A stretch of DNA of 35,035 nucleotides from Pseudomonas sp. GM78 (GCF_000282475.1 NZ_AKJF01000199.1:1-35035), one strand, 5' to 3'. Shown: positions 26,950-34,864, counted from the stretch's first letter. The notes: generated by a model not told the origin, from the letters alone. Translations and numbers: made by a program.

Positions 26950-27945
26950 TCAGAGCCGGACCGCGCGCCCGGTCTTGACCGACTCGACAGCGGCGTCGGC
27001 CAGTTTCAGCGCCTTGAGGCCATCCTGTACGGTGGTCGGCATTGGGCTGCCTTTGACCAGCGCATCGATGTAGGCATCCAGTTCGGCCTTGTAGGCTTGC
27101 TGGTAGCGCTCGAGGAAGAAGTTCAGCAACGGCTCGCGAGCGTCGGTAACGTCCTGGCTCCAGCGACGGATGGTGGTCGGGCGCAGGTTGTCCATTTGCA
27201 GCATGCCTTTGGAGCCGAACACCTCGATGCGCTGGTCGTAGCCATAGACCGCCTGGCGGCAATTATTGATGTGGCACTGTTTGCCCGATGCAGTCTGCAT
27301 CTGCACCATCGCGGTGTCGTAGTCGTCGTACTTTTCCATCATCTGCGGGTCGATCAGGCGGCTGCCGATGGCGGTCAGTTCCACCGGTTCCTCGCCCAGC
27401 AGCCAACGGCCGATGTCCAGGTCATGGATGGTCATGTCGCGGAAGATGCCGCCGGAATGTTCAATATAGCCTTCTGGCGCCAGGCCCGGGTCGCGACTGC
27501 TGATGATCACCTGGCGCACCTCACCGATATCGCCGGCTTCAATCGCCGCGCGCATTTCTGCGAAGGTGGTCTCGAAGCGGCGGTTGAACGCGAGCATCAC
27601 CCGGCCGTTGAGGCGCTCCACTTCTTCCACCGCGGCCAGGCTCTTGGCCATGTCCAGATCGATCGGCTTCTCGCACAGCACCGCCTTGCCCTGGCGCACG
27701 GCGCGCAGCATCAGGCTGATATGAGTGTGGGTCGGGGTGCCGATGACGATGGCCTGGACGTCGTCGCGATCGATCGCCGCTTCGCAGTCGGTCATGGCGT
27801 CAGCGCCGAGTGCACCCGCCAATTGCTCAGCGGCATTGCCGAACGGGTCGGCTACCACCACCAGTTTTGCGAACGGGCTGGCCGCGACGTTGGCTGCGTG
27901 AATCTTGCCGATACGGCCGGCGCCGAGAACTGCGATACCTACCAT
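26950..27945 (-). CDS. iolG: Inositol 2-dehydrogenase-like Gfo/Idh/MocA oxidoreductase
   Basis: 331 residues. The NAD loop is GAGRIGKIHAANV. CEKPID has the catalytic lysine K93, and FRDMTIHDLD has D170 and H174, matching the K97-D172-H176 triad of Bacillus IolG. The usual IolG length is 330-345. It would oxidise myo-inositol, or a related polyol or sugar, to the 2-keto compound with NAD. No other iol gene (iolB, iolC, iolD) is in the window, so this may not be a standard inositol operon. The ribosome site is AGGAGAGAGACA. Confidence 0.85.
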   Translation of the reverse strand: MVGIAVLGAGRIGKIHAANVAASPFAKLVVVADPFGNAAEQLAGALGADAMTDCEAAIDRDDVQAIVIGTPTHTHISLMLRAVRQGKAVLCEKPIDLDMAKSLAAVEEVERLNGRVMLAFNRRFETTFAEMRAAIEAGDIGEVRQVIISSRDPGLAPEGYIEHSGGIFRDMTIHDLDIGRWLLGEEPVELTAIGSRLIDPQMMEKYDDYDTAMVQMQTASGKQCHINNCRQAVYGYDQRIEVFGSKGMLQMDNLRPTTIRRWSQDVTDAREPLLNFFLERYQQAYKAELDAYIDALVKGSPMPTTVQDGLKALKLADAAVESVKTGRAVRL

Positions 27946-28014
27946 TGTCTCTCTCCTGAAAACTCTATTGTTCGTTGTTGTGTACGAGCAAAATTGGCGT
28001 GTTTATCCGGTGCA

Positions 28015-28887
28015 TCAGTTCGGGAACTTGATCCCTTCGAACTGCGCGATGGTTGTTTCAAAGGCTCGCTTGGCGGCGACTTCCAGCGGCAGCTTGCGCA
28101 ACTCGGCGGAGATCAGCTCGACGCCCCAGGGCCCGTCGTAGCCGACGTTGACCACTTGCTGGATGAAGTCCGGCACGTCCAGCTGGCCTTCGCCGCACAA
28201 TTTGCGGTGGTGCGTGGAGTCGTTGAACAGGGTTTCGACGATGGCGTGGTTGGCGTCATCCAGCTCGATGGACTTGATCAACTCCAGCGGGATCTTGGCG
28301 ATTTCATCAAAGCTCATGCCGCCGCGCGCCACATGCCAGGTGTCGACCAGCAGGCCGCCGTTAGGACGTACGCCTTCGGCCACGGCAATCGCGAGGTCGA
28401 TGGTGCGCACGCTGGAAAACGGCAGGAACTCGATCACCACGTTGACGCCGAAGGGTTGGGCGCGGTCGCACAACAGGCCAAAGGTTTCACGCATGCGCGG
28501 TACATCGGGCAGGCCGTCTTCGAACAGGCCGCCGGCTACCTTGAGGCTGCGCGCACCGAGTTCGCCAGCGACTTCCAGCAGTTCATCGCGGATCTTGTCC
28601 GAGGCCGCGCGGCGCTCTCCGTCCAGGTGCCAGTCAGTCAGGAACTCCACTTCCAGGTGCTTGATGCCGTTGTCCTGGAAGATGTTACGCATGGTGGAGA
28701 TGCCCAGTTTCTCAACGTTGTGCAGGATGTCGGCATGCACCAGGCCCATGCCGCGCCAGCCGGCTTTCGATGCCGCTTCGGCACGCGCTTGCAAGGAGAA
28801 CGGACTGATCTCGCTGGGGGCGCCAGGGTATGTGTCGCCAGCGAGGGTCCAGTAGGCGGCAAGCAGTTCAATACTTTTATTTGGCAT
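28015..28887 (-). CDS. TIM-barrel sugar isomerase/epimerase or dehydratase (AP endonuclease 2 family)
   Basis: 290 residues from the ATG at 28887; a GTG nine bases earlier is an alternative, and neither has a strong ribosome site. Xylose-isomerase-like TIM-barrel features are seen: E153 (VVIEFLPF), D182 and H185 (LLVDTWHVARGG), a THHRKLCGEGQLD loop with H226/H227, and E257 (GPWGVELIS), all plausible divalent-metal ligands. IolE (2-keto-myo-inositol dehydratase), IolI, 3-keto-glycoside lyases and C-glycoside deglycosidase subunits share this fold. Set between two dehydrogenase genes and a ring-cleavage dioxygenase gene, it probably dehydrates, isomerises or splits the keto compound they make. 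Confidence 0.85.
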   Translation of the reverse strand: MPNKSIELLAAYWTLAGDTYPGAPSEISPFSLQARAEAASKAGWRGMGLVHADILHNVEKLGISTMRNIFQDNGIKHLEVEFLTDWHLDGERRAASDKIRDELLEVAGELGARSLKVAGGLFEDGLPDVPRMRETFGLLCDRAQPFGVNVVIEFLPFSSVRTIDLAIAVAEGVRPNGGLLVDTWHVARGGMSFDEIAKIPLELIKSIELDDANHAIVETLFNDSTHHRKLCGEGQLDVPDFIQQVVNVGYDGPWGVELISAELRKLPLEVAAKRAFETTIAQFEGIKFPN

Positions 28888-28939
28888 GACGATCACTTAT
28901 GAGTGAGTGGTTTCAGGACGGTCGCTAACAGTTTTTTGT

Positions 28940-29836
28940 TCAGGCCGGGGTCAGGACAAAGTCCCAATTCACCGCCAGGAACGGCACCTGCAAGTCATAG
29001 CGCTGCGCAACGTGCGGGTCGGTTTGGGTGGTGAACTCGGCGATCAGTTCTTTCTTCACGCCGAACACGGTGTCCTCGTGCAAGTACGGGCAGTCGGGGG
29101 TGAAAATGTGCGTGATGACCTGGTCGTAACCTTCGGCAGTCACGATGAAATGCAAATGCGCGGCCCGGTTGGGGTGGCGGCCCAGATCACCCAGCAACTT
29201 GCCCACGGGGCCATCGGCGGGAATCGGGTAATGACGCGGCTTGACCGTGCGGAACGCGTAGTAGCCGTCGGCATCGGTGGTGAACAGGCCGCGCAGGTTG
29301 TAATCCGGTTGTACGCCTTTTTGCTGCACGTCATAGAAACCGTCGTCGTTGGTTTGCCAGATGTCCAGGGTTGCACCGGCAATCGGCCGACCGGCCGTGT
29401 CCAGCACCCGACCGCTGACCAGCGTTGGCTCGCCCTTGCCATCCAGGCAGATGTTCGCGCCGTTCTCATAGCGCGGCGCATCGGCCACGTAGAAAGGGCC
29501 AAGGATCGTGTTAGGCGTGGCGCCCTTGGGCCGGCGATGGTTGATCGCATCCACCAGCATGGTTGCACCCAGCACGTCCGACAGCAGGATGTATTCCTGG
29601 CGCCAGTCGGTGCACATCTGCCCGGTTTGGGTCAGGAACTCGATAGCCTTGAACCACTCATCGTGCGTCGGCTCGATTTCCTTGATGGCCGCGTGCAGAT
29701 GCCGGGTGAGTACCGACATGATCTCAACCAGCCGTGGATTGGCGTCGGCCGAGTTGCGGGCATTGACGATCTCGGCGGAGTGTTCCTCTTCGAAAAGGCC
29801 GCCGATGGCGATGTCGGTATCCAGATGAGCAGTCAT
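28940..29836 (-). CDS. Intradiol ring-cleavage dioxygenase, hydroxyquinol 1,2-dioxygenase type
   Basis: 298 residues from the ATG at 29836 (AAGGACCTCACGTC upstream). All four Fe(III) ligands are present: Y116 in ILGPFYVADAP, Y203 in PRHYPIPADGPVG, and H227 and H229 in RAAHLHF. The helical N-terminal domain (about 1-105) is the usual dimerisation part. LDIWQTNDDGFYDVQ and NLRGLFTTDADGYY form the substrate pocket typical of hydroxyquinol rather than protocatechuate enzymes. It would cleave 1,2,4-trihydroxybenzene to maleylacetate, which the maleylacetate reductase at 33797-34864 could reduce to 3-oxoadipate. Catechol activity cannot be excluded. It sits in a sugar-type operon between a sugar-porter MFS gene and a TIM-barrel gene. 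Confidence 0.93.
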   Translation of the reverse strand: MTAHLDTDIAIGGLFEEEHSAEIVNARNSADANPRLVEIMSVLTRHLHAAIKEIEPTHDEWFKAIEFLTQTGQMCTDWRQEYILLSDVLGATMLVDAINHRRPKGATPNTILGPFYVADAPRYENGANICLDGKGEPTLVSGRVLDTAGRPIAGATLDIWQTNDDGFYDVQQKGVQPDYNLRGLFTTDADGYYAFRTVKPRHYPIPADGPVGKLLGDLGRHPNRAAHLHFIVTAEGYDQVITHIFTPDCPYLHEDTVFGVKKELIAEFTTQTDPHVAQRYDLQVPFLAVNWDFVLTPA

Positions 29837-29914
29837 GACGTGAGGTCCTTGTTTCATTGTTCTTGAAGGCCGGCAGGCTGTTCAGGTTTGACTGCCGGCA
29901 AGCGCTGGTCGTTC

Positions 29915-31348
29915 TCAATAGGCCTGGGCGTCGGCAGCACGCCATTTACGACCGTTGAAGCGTTGCTTCATCTGCTGCTCGATCTCTTCCAGGGTCAGCC
30001 CTTTGGTTTCCGGCAACCACAGCGTGCAGAAGACGATCGAGCCGATGTTCACCACCGCAAAGAGGAAGAAGGTCATACCGCCCATCACGCTCAGCAGCAC
30101 CGGGAAAACGAAGGCGACGATGGCGTTGAAAATCCAGAATACGCTCACTGAAATGCCATTCATCAAGCCACGGGCGTGGGTCGGGAACAGTTCCGACATC
30201 AGCAGCCAGTAGACCGGGCCGATGCACATCTGCATGAAGAACAGGAACACCAGCACACCAGACAGCGCCAGGTAGCTTTGCACCAGCGAGTGCGGCATGA
30301 AGTTGAGCACCACACCGAGGAAGATCTGCGCCAGCACCACCACGGTCAGCCCCAACAACAGCATCGAACGCCGACCCATGCGGTTGATCACCCACATGCC
30401 GATCAGGGTGGCGATCACCGAGATCACGCCGTTGCCAATGGTGGCGATCAGCGCGGCATTGATGCCCATCCCGGTCTCCTTGAGGATCATCGGCGTGTAA
30501 TACATGAACGCGTTGACACCGGTGAACTGGATCACGAAACCAAGGCCGATACCAATGGCGAGCAACTTGAGCAGCCAGGGTTCATTGAGCGTGGCGAGCA
30601 CACTTGAATGGCGCTGTTCGACCTTGCACTGGGAGATGATTTCCTTCAGCTCGCGGTCGGCCTCGCGTTGCGTGTCACGAATACCGGCCAGGACCGTCTT
30701 GGCCTCGGCAACACGGCCTTTGCTGACCAGCCAGCGTGGCGAAGTGGGGACGAAATGCATGCCAACGTACAGCAGCGCCGCGGGTATCAAGGCGATCGCC
30801 AGCATGTAGCGCCAGATGGTCGGGCTATCGAACAGGTGTGCCAGCCCGGCACTGGCGATGTAGGCCAGGCATTGACCGGAGACGATCATCAATTCGCTCT
30901 GGCACACCAGCCGTCCGCGATGCTTGGGCGCCGCCAGCTCGGCGATCAGCACCGGCACGGTGGACGATGCACCGCCGACGGCGATACCGAGAATGAAGCG
31001 GGTGACGACCATGGACCACATGTCCGGGGCCAGCGCGGTGCCCAGGGCACCCAATGCAAACAACAGGGCCAAGGCCTTGAGTACGCCGAGACGACCATAA
31101 CGGTCGGATAACTGACCGGCGAACAGTGCACCCACTGCGCCGCCGAATATCAGGGAAGACGCCACCAGACCTTCCGAGACCGGGGTCAGGCCCAGGCCGC
31201 CCTGGCTGGCATCCAGCGACATGAAGGGCAATGCACCGGAGATGACACCGGTGTCGTAACCGAAACCCAATGACCCCATGGTGGTGATGGCTGCGATACG
31301 CCAGAGAATTTTCGACGACGCACTACCGGCAGTTCGACTGTTGGACAT
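29915..31348 (-). CDS. MFS transporter, sugar-porter family
   Basis: 477 residues from the ATG at 31348 (AAGGTTGACCTC upstream). Twelve membrane segments are expected. Sugar-porter marks are GFGYDTGVISGAL in TM1, DRYGRLGVL after TM2, PTSPRWL after TM6, NAFMYYTP in TM7, NRMGRR and LPETKGLTLEEIE at the end. These match the galactose/xylose/myo-inositol branch (GalP, XylE, IolT) rather than aromatic-acid symporters. It is the first gene of the long leftward operon and suggests that the growth substrate is a sugar, cyclitol or similar polyol. Confidence 0.92.
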   Translation of the reverse strand: MSNSRTAGSASSKILWRIAAITTMGSLGFGYDTGVISGALPFMSLDASQGGLGLTPVSEGLVASSLIFGGAVGALFAGQLSDRYGRLGVLKALALLFALGALGTALAPDMWSMVVTRFILGIAVGGASSTVPVLIAELAAPKHRGRLVCQSELMIVSGQCLAYIASAGLAHLFDSPTIWRYMLAIALIPAALLYVGMHFVPTSPRWLVSKGRVAEAKTVLAGIRDTQREADRELKEIISQCKVEQRHSSVLATLNEPWLLKLLAIGIGLGFVIQFTGVNAFMYYTPMILKETGMGINAALIATIGNGVISVIATLIGMWVINRMGRRSMLLLGLTVVVLAQIFLGVVLNFMPHSLVQSYLALSGVLVFLFFMQMCIGPVYWLLMSELFPTHARGLMNGISVSVFWIFNAIVAFVFPVLLSVMGGMTFFLFAVVNIGSIVFCTLWLPETKGLTLEEIEQQMKQRFNGRKWRAADAQAY

Positions 31349-31439
31349 GAGGTCAACCTTTATTGAAGTTATGTGTGCACTCAGTGGGAATGAGACTACT
31401 GCCATTGAATCGGAAGAAAAACGTTCATATGGCAAATGT

Positions 31440-31460
31440 GTTTTCCGGCTGGTGGAAAAC
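31440..31460. terminator. Inverted repeat just after the LysR gene
   Basis: GTTTTCC (31440-31446) and GGAAAAC (31454-31460) pair around a 7-nt loop, 5 bp beyond the leftward LysR stop and about 90 bp before the MFS start. It may end LysR transcription or serve as a regulator site. No T-run follows on the leftward strand, so it would be a weak terminator. Confidence 0.35.
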
Positions 31461-31465
31461 TGCGG

Positions 31466-32380
31466 CTAGCGCGTCCAGTAGCGCTCATATTCATGCTCGG
31501 CAAAATCGGCGAGCAAGAAGTCGATGAACACCCGCAGCTTGGTCGGCATGTAGCGCCGGCTCTGAAACGCCATGTTGATCGTCAAGCGAGGTAGGTCCCA
31601 CTCATCCAGCACCGGGATCAAGCGCCCCGCCACCAGGTCGGCGTTGATGATGTACTTGGGCTGCACCAGGATGCCGCCATGCGCCAGCGCCGCTGCCCGA
31701 ACGATCTGCCCGTCGTTGGTTTCCAGGATGGGATCGACCTTGATCGCGACTTCTTCGTCGCCTTTGGTGAAACGCATGACCCGCGGCTGGTTGGCATGGC
31801 TGTAGATCAACAGGTCATGGTTGACCAGGTCATCAATGGTTTTGGGCGTGCCCTTGCGCTGCAAGTAGCCGGGTGATGCGGCCAGGACCCTGCGGGTTTC
31901 CGCGAGCCGGCGGATGGTGATGTTGGAGTCTGGCTCGTATTCCTTGGTCCTGATCGCCAGGTCGATTTCGCTATCGATGATGTCGTAATAGCGGTTTTCG
32001 CCCAGCACCTTGACGGTGATATGCGGGTACTTCTTGCGAAACGCCGGGATCAGCGGCGCGATATGCAGCATGCAGAATGAGATCGACGAGGTGATGGTCA
32101 GGGTGCCGACCGGCTGTACCAGGGATTCGGTGAGCGAAGCCTCGGCTTCCTTGAGCTCGCCGAGCAAGCTCTTGCAACTCGTATAGAACTGATGGCCCGA
32201 ATGGGTCAGCGCCAGCCGGCGAGTGTTGCGATCGATCAACCTCACGTTCAGTCGTTGCTCCAGCGCCACCAGGTGTCGACTCGCCGCCGCATTGGACAAG
32301 CCGAGGAATTCGGCGGCCTTGCTCAAGGTGCCCAACTCGGCCGTCGTTACAAAAAGCTCCAGTTCGGTTAGCCGATCCAT
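31466..32380 (-). CDS. LysR-family transcriptional regulator
   Basis: 304 residues. The N-terminal winged helix is clear (LGTLSKAAEFLGLSNAAASRHL, then LEQRLNVRLIDRNTRRLALT). The rest is the two-lobed effector domain, of the CrgA/AaeR-like LysR type often annotated in Pseudomonas. It lies upstream of, and in the same direction as, the MFS-dioxygenase operon, and is divergent from the pseudo-dioxygenase/NTF2/maleylacetate reductase operon, so it is placed to control both halves of the pathway. The inducer would be an aromatic or pathway intermediate; this is inferred. Confidence 0.92.
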   Translation of the reverse strand: MDRLTELELFVTTAELGTLSKAAEFLGLSNAAASRHLVALEQRLNVRLIDRNTRRLALTHSGHQFYTSCKSLLGELKEAEASLTESLVQPVGTLTITSSISFCMLHIAPLIPAFRKKYPHITVKVLGENRYYDIIDSEIDLAIRTKEYEPDSNITIRRLAETRRVLAASPGYLQRKGTPKTIDDLVNHDLLIYSHANQPRVMRFTKGDEEVAIKVDPILETNDGQIVRAAALAHGGILVQPKYIINADLVAGRLIPVLDEWDLPRLTINMAFQSRRYMPTKLRVFIDFLLADFAEHEYERYWTR

Positions 32381-32401
32381 CGCGTGCTCCGTCTTTTAGT
32401 T

Positions 32402-32463
32402 TTTCATATATGAAATAAAGAATTTCTTTATCGGACTTTTTTTGCGCTGTTTGGAACTATAAC
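32402..32463. promoter_or_regulatory. Two abutting palindromes and a -10-like box between LysR and the rightward operon
   Basis: TTTCATATATGAAA (32402-32415) is a perfect 14-bp palindrome. It shares its last base with ATAAAGAATTTCTTTAT (32415-32431), whose 8-bp arms match exactly around one central T. TATAAC at 32458-32463 is a possible -10 for the rightward operon, with no good -35. This would place the second palindrome near -40, where a LysR protein activates. All roles are inferred. Confidence 0.55.
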
Positions 32464-32553
32464 GTGCAGTGCCATAGCCTGAACAGATCGGTTGGCGGTG
32501 TAGCCGCGAGTGCCGGCAGGGCGTGAAAAAATCTGAAGAATTCGGGAGTCACG

Positions 32554-33396
32554 ATGCGCAATCTGGACGAAGCCTCCATCACCCAAGCCGTATTGGCGCG
32601 TAACAGTGGTGCCACGGACGCGCGCTTGTGTGAAGTCATGACCAGCCTCGTGCAGCACCTGCATGCCTTTGCTCGTGACATCAAACTGACGGAAAAAGAG
32701 TGGCAACAGGGAATGGCGTTTCTGGCCCAGGCGGGCAAGGTCAGCTCTGCGGATCGCCAGGAATTCGTGCTCCTTTCCCACACCTTGGGGCTGTCGACCC
32801 TGGTGCTGGCGCAGAACGACAGGAAGCCCGCCGGCTGCACCGAAGCCACAACCCTCCCTGTGCTGGAGGCGCCGGCCGCGACGATCCACGATCTGGGCGC
32901 CGATATAAACACCGGACACGTCGGGCCCAGGCTGCATGTGCGCGGGGTGATTCATGACGTCAAGGGCAATCCCGTTCCCGGTGCCACGCTGCGGATATCT
33001 ACGGCAGGCGGCGCCCAGGACGGTGGCCATGCCTTGATTCAAGCCGATCAGACCGGGGGCTACCATTTCTGGACCGTCGTGCCCGATGGCCAGCCCATCC
33101 TTGACGACGGGCCTGTCGGTCACATGCTGACATCGCTCAATCGCCATGCATGGCGCCCGGCCCACTTGCAGTTCGACATCAGCGCAACAGGCTTCCAGCG
33201 CTTGAACACCCAGGTGTTTCGCGAAGGCGACCCGTATCTGGATTCGGACGCGGTATTTGGCGTGCGCCCTTCATTGATTGCGCAATGGCTCCGGCAAGAA
33301 CCCGGCCAGGCCCCGGACGGCACGTTAATCAGCGAAGCGTTCCATACCTTGGCGTTCGACTTTGTCCTGACCGAAGCTCGAGGGGCCCATGAATAA
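32554..33396 (+). CDS. Degenerate intradiol dioxygenase homologue, probably not catalytic
   Basis: 280 residues with a good ribosome site (GGGAG). It aligns end to end with the intact enzyme at 28940-29836: same helical N-terminal domain, DRQEFVLLSHTLG for WRQEYILLSDVLG, LDDGPVGHMLTSLNRH for PADGPVGKLLGDLGRH, and DSDAVFGVR for HEDTVFGVK. Three of four iron ligands are gone. The first tyrosine region reads TTLPVLEAP with no tyrosine, the second tyrosine is Q180, and the second histidine is Q206 in AHLQF; only H204 remains. About 20 residues of the substrate pocket are also deleted. The frame is intact, with normal codons, so it seems maintained. It may bind a ligand, a metal by another route, or a partner. 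The next gene overlaps it by 8 bp. Confidence 0.88.
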   Translation: MRNLDEASITQAVLARNSGATDARLCEVMTSLVQHLHAFARDIKLTEKEWQQGMAFLAQAGKVSSADRQEFVLLSHTLGLSTLVLAQNDRKPAGCTEATTLPVLEAPAATIHDLGADINTGHVGPRLHVRGVIHDVKGNPVPGATLRISTAGGAQDGGHALIQADQTGGYHFWTVVPDGQPILDDGPVGHMLTSLNRHAWRPAHLQFDISATGFQRLNTQVFREGDPYLDSDAVFGVRPSLIAQWLRQEPGQAPDGTLISEAFHTLAFDFVLTEARGAHE

Positions 33397-33775
33397 CGAC
33401 AGTACTGTCATCAAGGAACTTGAGGCGCAACGTTACCTGGCCATGCGCCAAGGTGACTTGCCAGCCTTTGAAAGGCTGTCCCACCCGCAGTTGACCTACG
33501 TCCACTCCAACGGCGTCCAGGACAGTTTGAGCAGTTACCTGAGCAAATGCCGTGACGGTCTCTACGTCTATCACCGCATCGACCACCTGATTCATCAAGT
33601 TCGGTGTTCAGGCGATACCGCCCTCGTCTTTGGAGAAATGTCAGCCGACATCACGTCCCATGGCGTCGCCAAAACCATTCACAACCGCACGCTGACGGTC
33701 TGGGTGAAGGCCGGCCTGCAATGGCAGTTTTTCGCTTATCACCCCACGCCCATGGCCAAACCTTCAGCGCTCTAA
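33389..33775 (+). CDS. NTF2-like / SnoaL-type (DUF4440-like) small protein
   Basis: 128 residues. It begins inside the last codons of the dioxygenase-like gene (8-bp overlap). MNNDSTVIKELEAQRYLAMRQGD, FERLSHPQLTYVHSNG, DSLSSYLSKCRDG, YHRIDHLIHQVRCSGDTALVFGEM, RTLTVWVKAGLQWQFFAYHPTP form the helix-then-sheet cone of NTF2-like proteins. Such proteins bind small hydrophobic molecules and some act as isomerases or dehydratases. Set between a dioxygenase homologue and maleylacetate reductase, it could act on a ring-cleavage product or its precursor. No specific catalytic residue can be named with confidence. Confidence 0.85.
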   Translation: MNNDSTVIKELEAQRYLAMRQGDLPAFERLSHPQLTYVHSNGVQDSLSSYLSKCRDGLYVYHRIDHLIHQVRCSGDTALVFGEMSADITSHGVAKTIHNRTLTVWVKAGLQWQFFAYHPTPMAKPSAL

Positions 33776-33796
33776 CTGCCCCCGGAGAACCGCCCC

Positions 33797-34864
33797 ATGT
33801 CCACCCTACCCTTCATCTATAACGGCCAACCGTCGCGCGTCATTTTCGGCAAGGGCTCGCTGCAACAACTGGAAGCGGAAATCGATCGGTTGGGCGCCAA
33901 ACGGGCACTGGTACTGTGCACCCCGGAACAGCGTTCCCAGGCTGAGCACATCGCGCAATTGCTGGGCAGTCGTGCCGCCGATATTTTCGACAAGGCCGTC
34001 ATGCATGTGCCCATCGAAACCGCCCGCGAGGCTCGCGAAGTCGCACGCAAACTGGGTGCCGATTGTGCAGTCGCCATTGGCGGTGGCTCGACCACAGGTT
34101 TGGGCAAGGCCATCGCCATGGACTCGGGCCTGCCGATCCTGGCGATCCCGACCACCTACGCCGGCTCCGAAATGACACCGGTATTCGGCCTGACCGAAAA
34201 CGGCCTCAAGCGCACCGGCAAAGACCCACGCGTACTGCCCAAAACCGTGATCTATGACCCTGAGCTCAGCGTCAGCCTGCCCCTGGATATGTCCATCACC
34301 AGTGGCATGAACGCCATCGCCCACGCCGCCGAAGGTTTGTACGCCCAGGATGGCAACCCGGTCATGTCGCTGATGGCCGAAGAAGGCATCCGTGCACTGG
34401 CCGAAGGCATGAAAAAAATCCATCAGAGCCCATCCGACATCGATGCTCGCGGCGATTGCCTGTACGGCGCCTGGCTATGCGGCACGGTGCTTGGCAATGT
34501 CGGCATGGCCCTGCACCACAAGCTGTGCCACACCCTGGGCGGCAGCTTCAATTTGCCCCATGCACAAACCCACACCATCGTGCTGCCCCACGCCATCGCC
34601 TACAACCAGCCCGCCGCGCCGGCACTGTCGCGCATCAGCCGGGCGCTGAACGTGGATGATTGCAGTCCCGCCGCTGCGCTGTTCGATCTTTCCAGTTCGC
34701 TGGGTGCACCGACCCGGCTCAAGGACCTGGGCCTGACCGAGGCGGATCTGGATCGCGCCACTGACATCGCACTGTCCAACCCTTACTGGAATCCGCGGCC
34801 TATCGAAGCAACGGCAATCCGTCAGTTGCTGCAAGACGCTTTTGACGGCGTTCGCCCGCAGTGA
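33797..34864 (+). CDS. Maleylacetate reductase (iron-type alcohol dehydrogenase family)
   Basis: 355 residues with ribosome site GGAGAACCGCCCC. VIFGKGSLQQLEAEIDRLG, AIGGGSTTGLGKAIA (about 93-107), PTTYAGSEMTPVFG and GMALHHKLCHTLGGSFNLPHAQTHTIVLPH match maleylacetate reductases (MacA, TftE and relatives). It reduces maleylacetate to 3-oxoadipate with NAD(P)H, completing hydroxyquinol breakdown. It is the last gene of the rightward operon; the dioxygenase that would make its substrate is intact only in the divergent leftward operon. This split makes shared control by the LysR gene between them likely. Confidence 0.95.
   Translation: MSTLPFIYNGQPSRVIFGKGSLQQLEAEIDRLGAKRALVLCTPEQRSQAEHIAQLLGSRAADIFDKAVMHVPIETAREAREVARKLGADCAVAIGGGSTTGLGKAIAMDSGLPILAIPTTYAGSEMTPVFGLTENGLKRTGKDPRVLPKTVIYDPELSVSLPLDMSITSGMNAIAHAAEGLYAQDGNPVMSLMAEEGIRALAEGMKKIHQSPSDIDARGDCLYGAWLCGTVLGNVGMALHHKLCHTLGGSFNLPHAQTHTIVLPHAIAYNQPAAPALSRISRALNVDDCSPAAALFDLSSSLGAPTRLKDLGLTEADLDRATDIALSNPYWNPRPIEATAIRQLLQDAFDGVRPQ

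Noticed and set aside
26950-27945. A standard myo-inositol catabolic operon
   Set aside because: Only iolG is recognisable. iolB, iolC, iolD and a clear iolE are missing, and ring-cleavage genes are present instead.
27097-28902. 601-codon + strand frame
   Set aside because: Antisense across the iolG-like and TIM-barrel genes and their gap, with no domain, no ribosome site and shadow-type composition.
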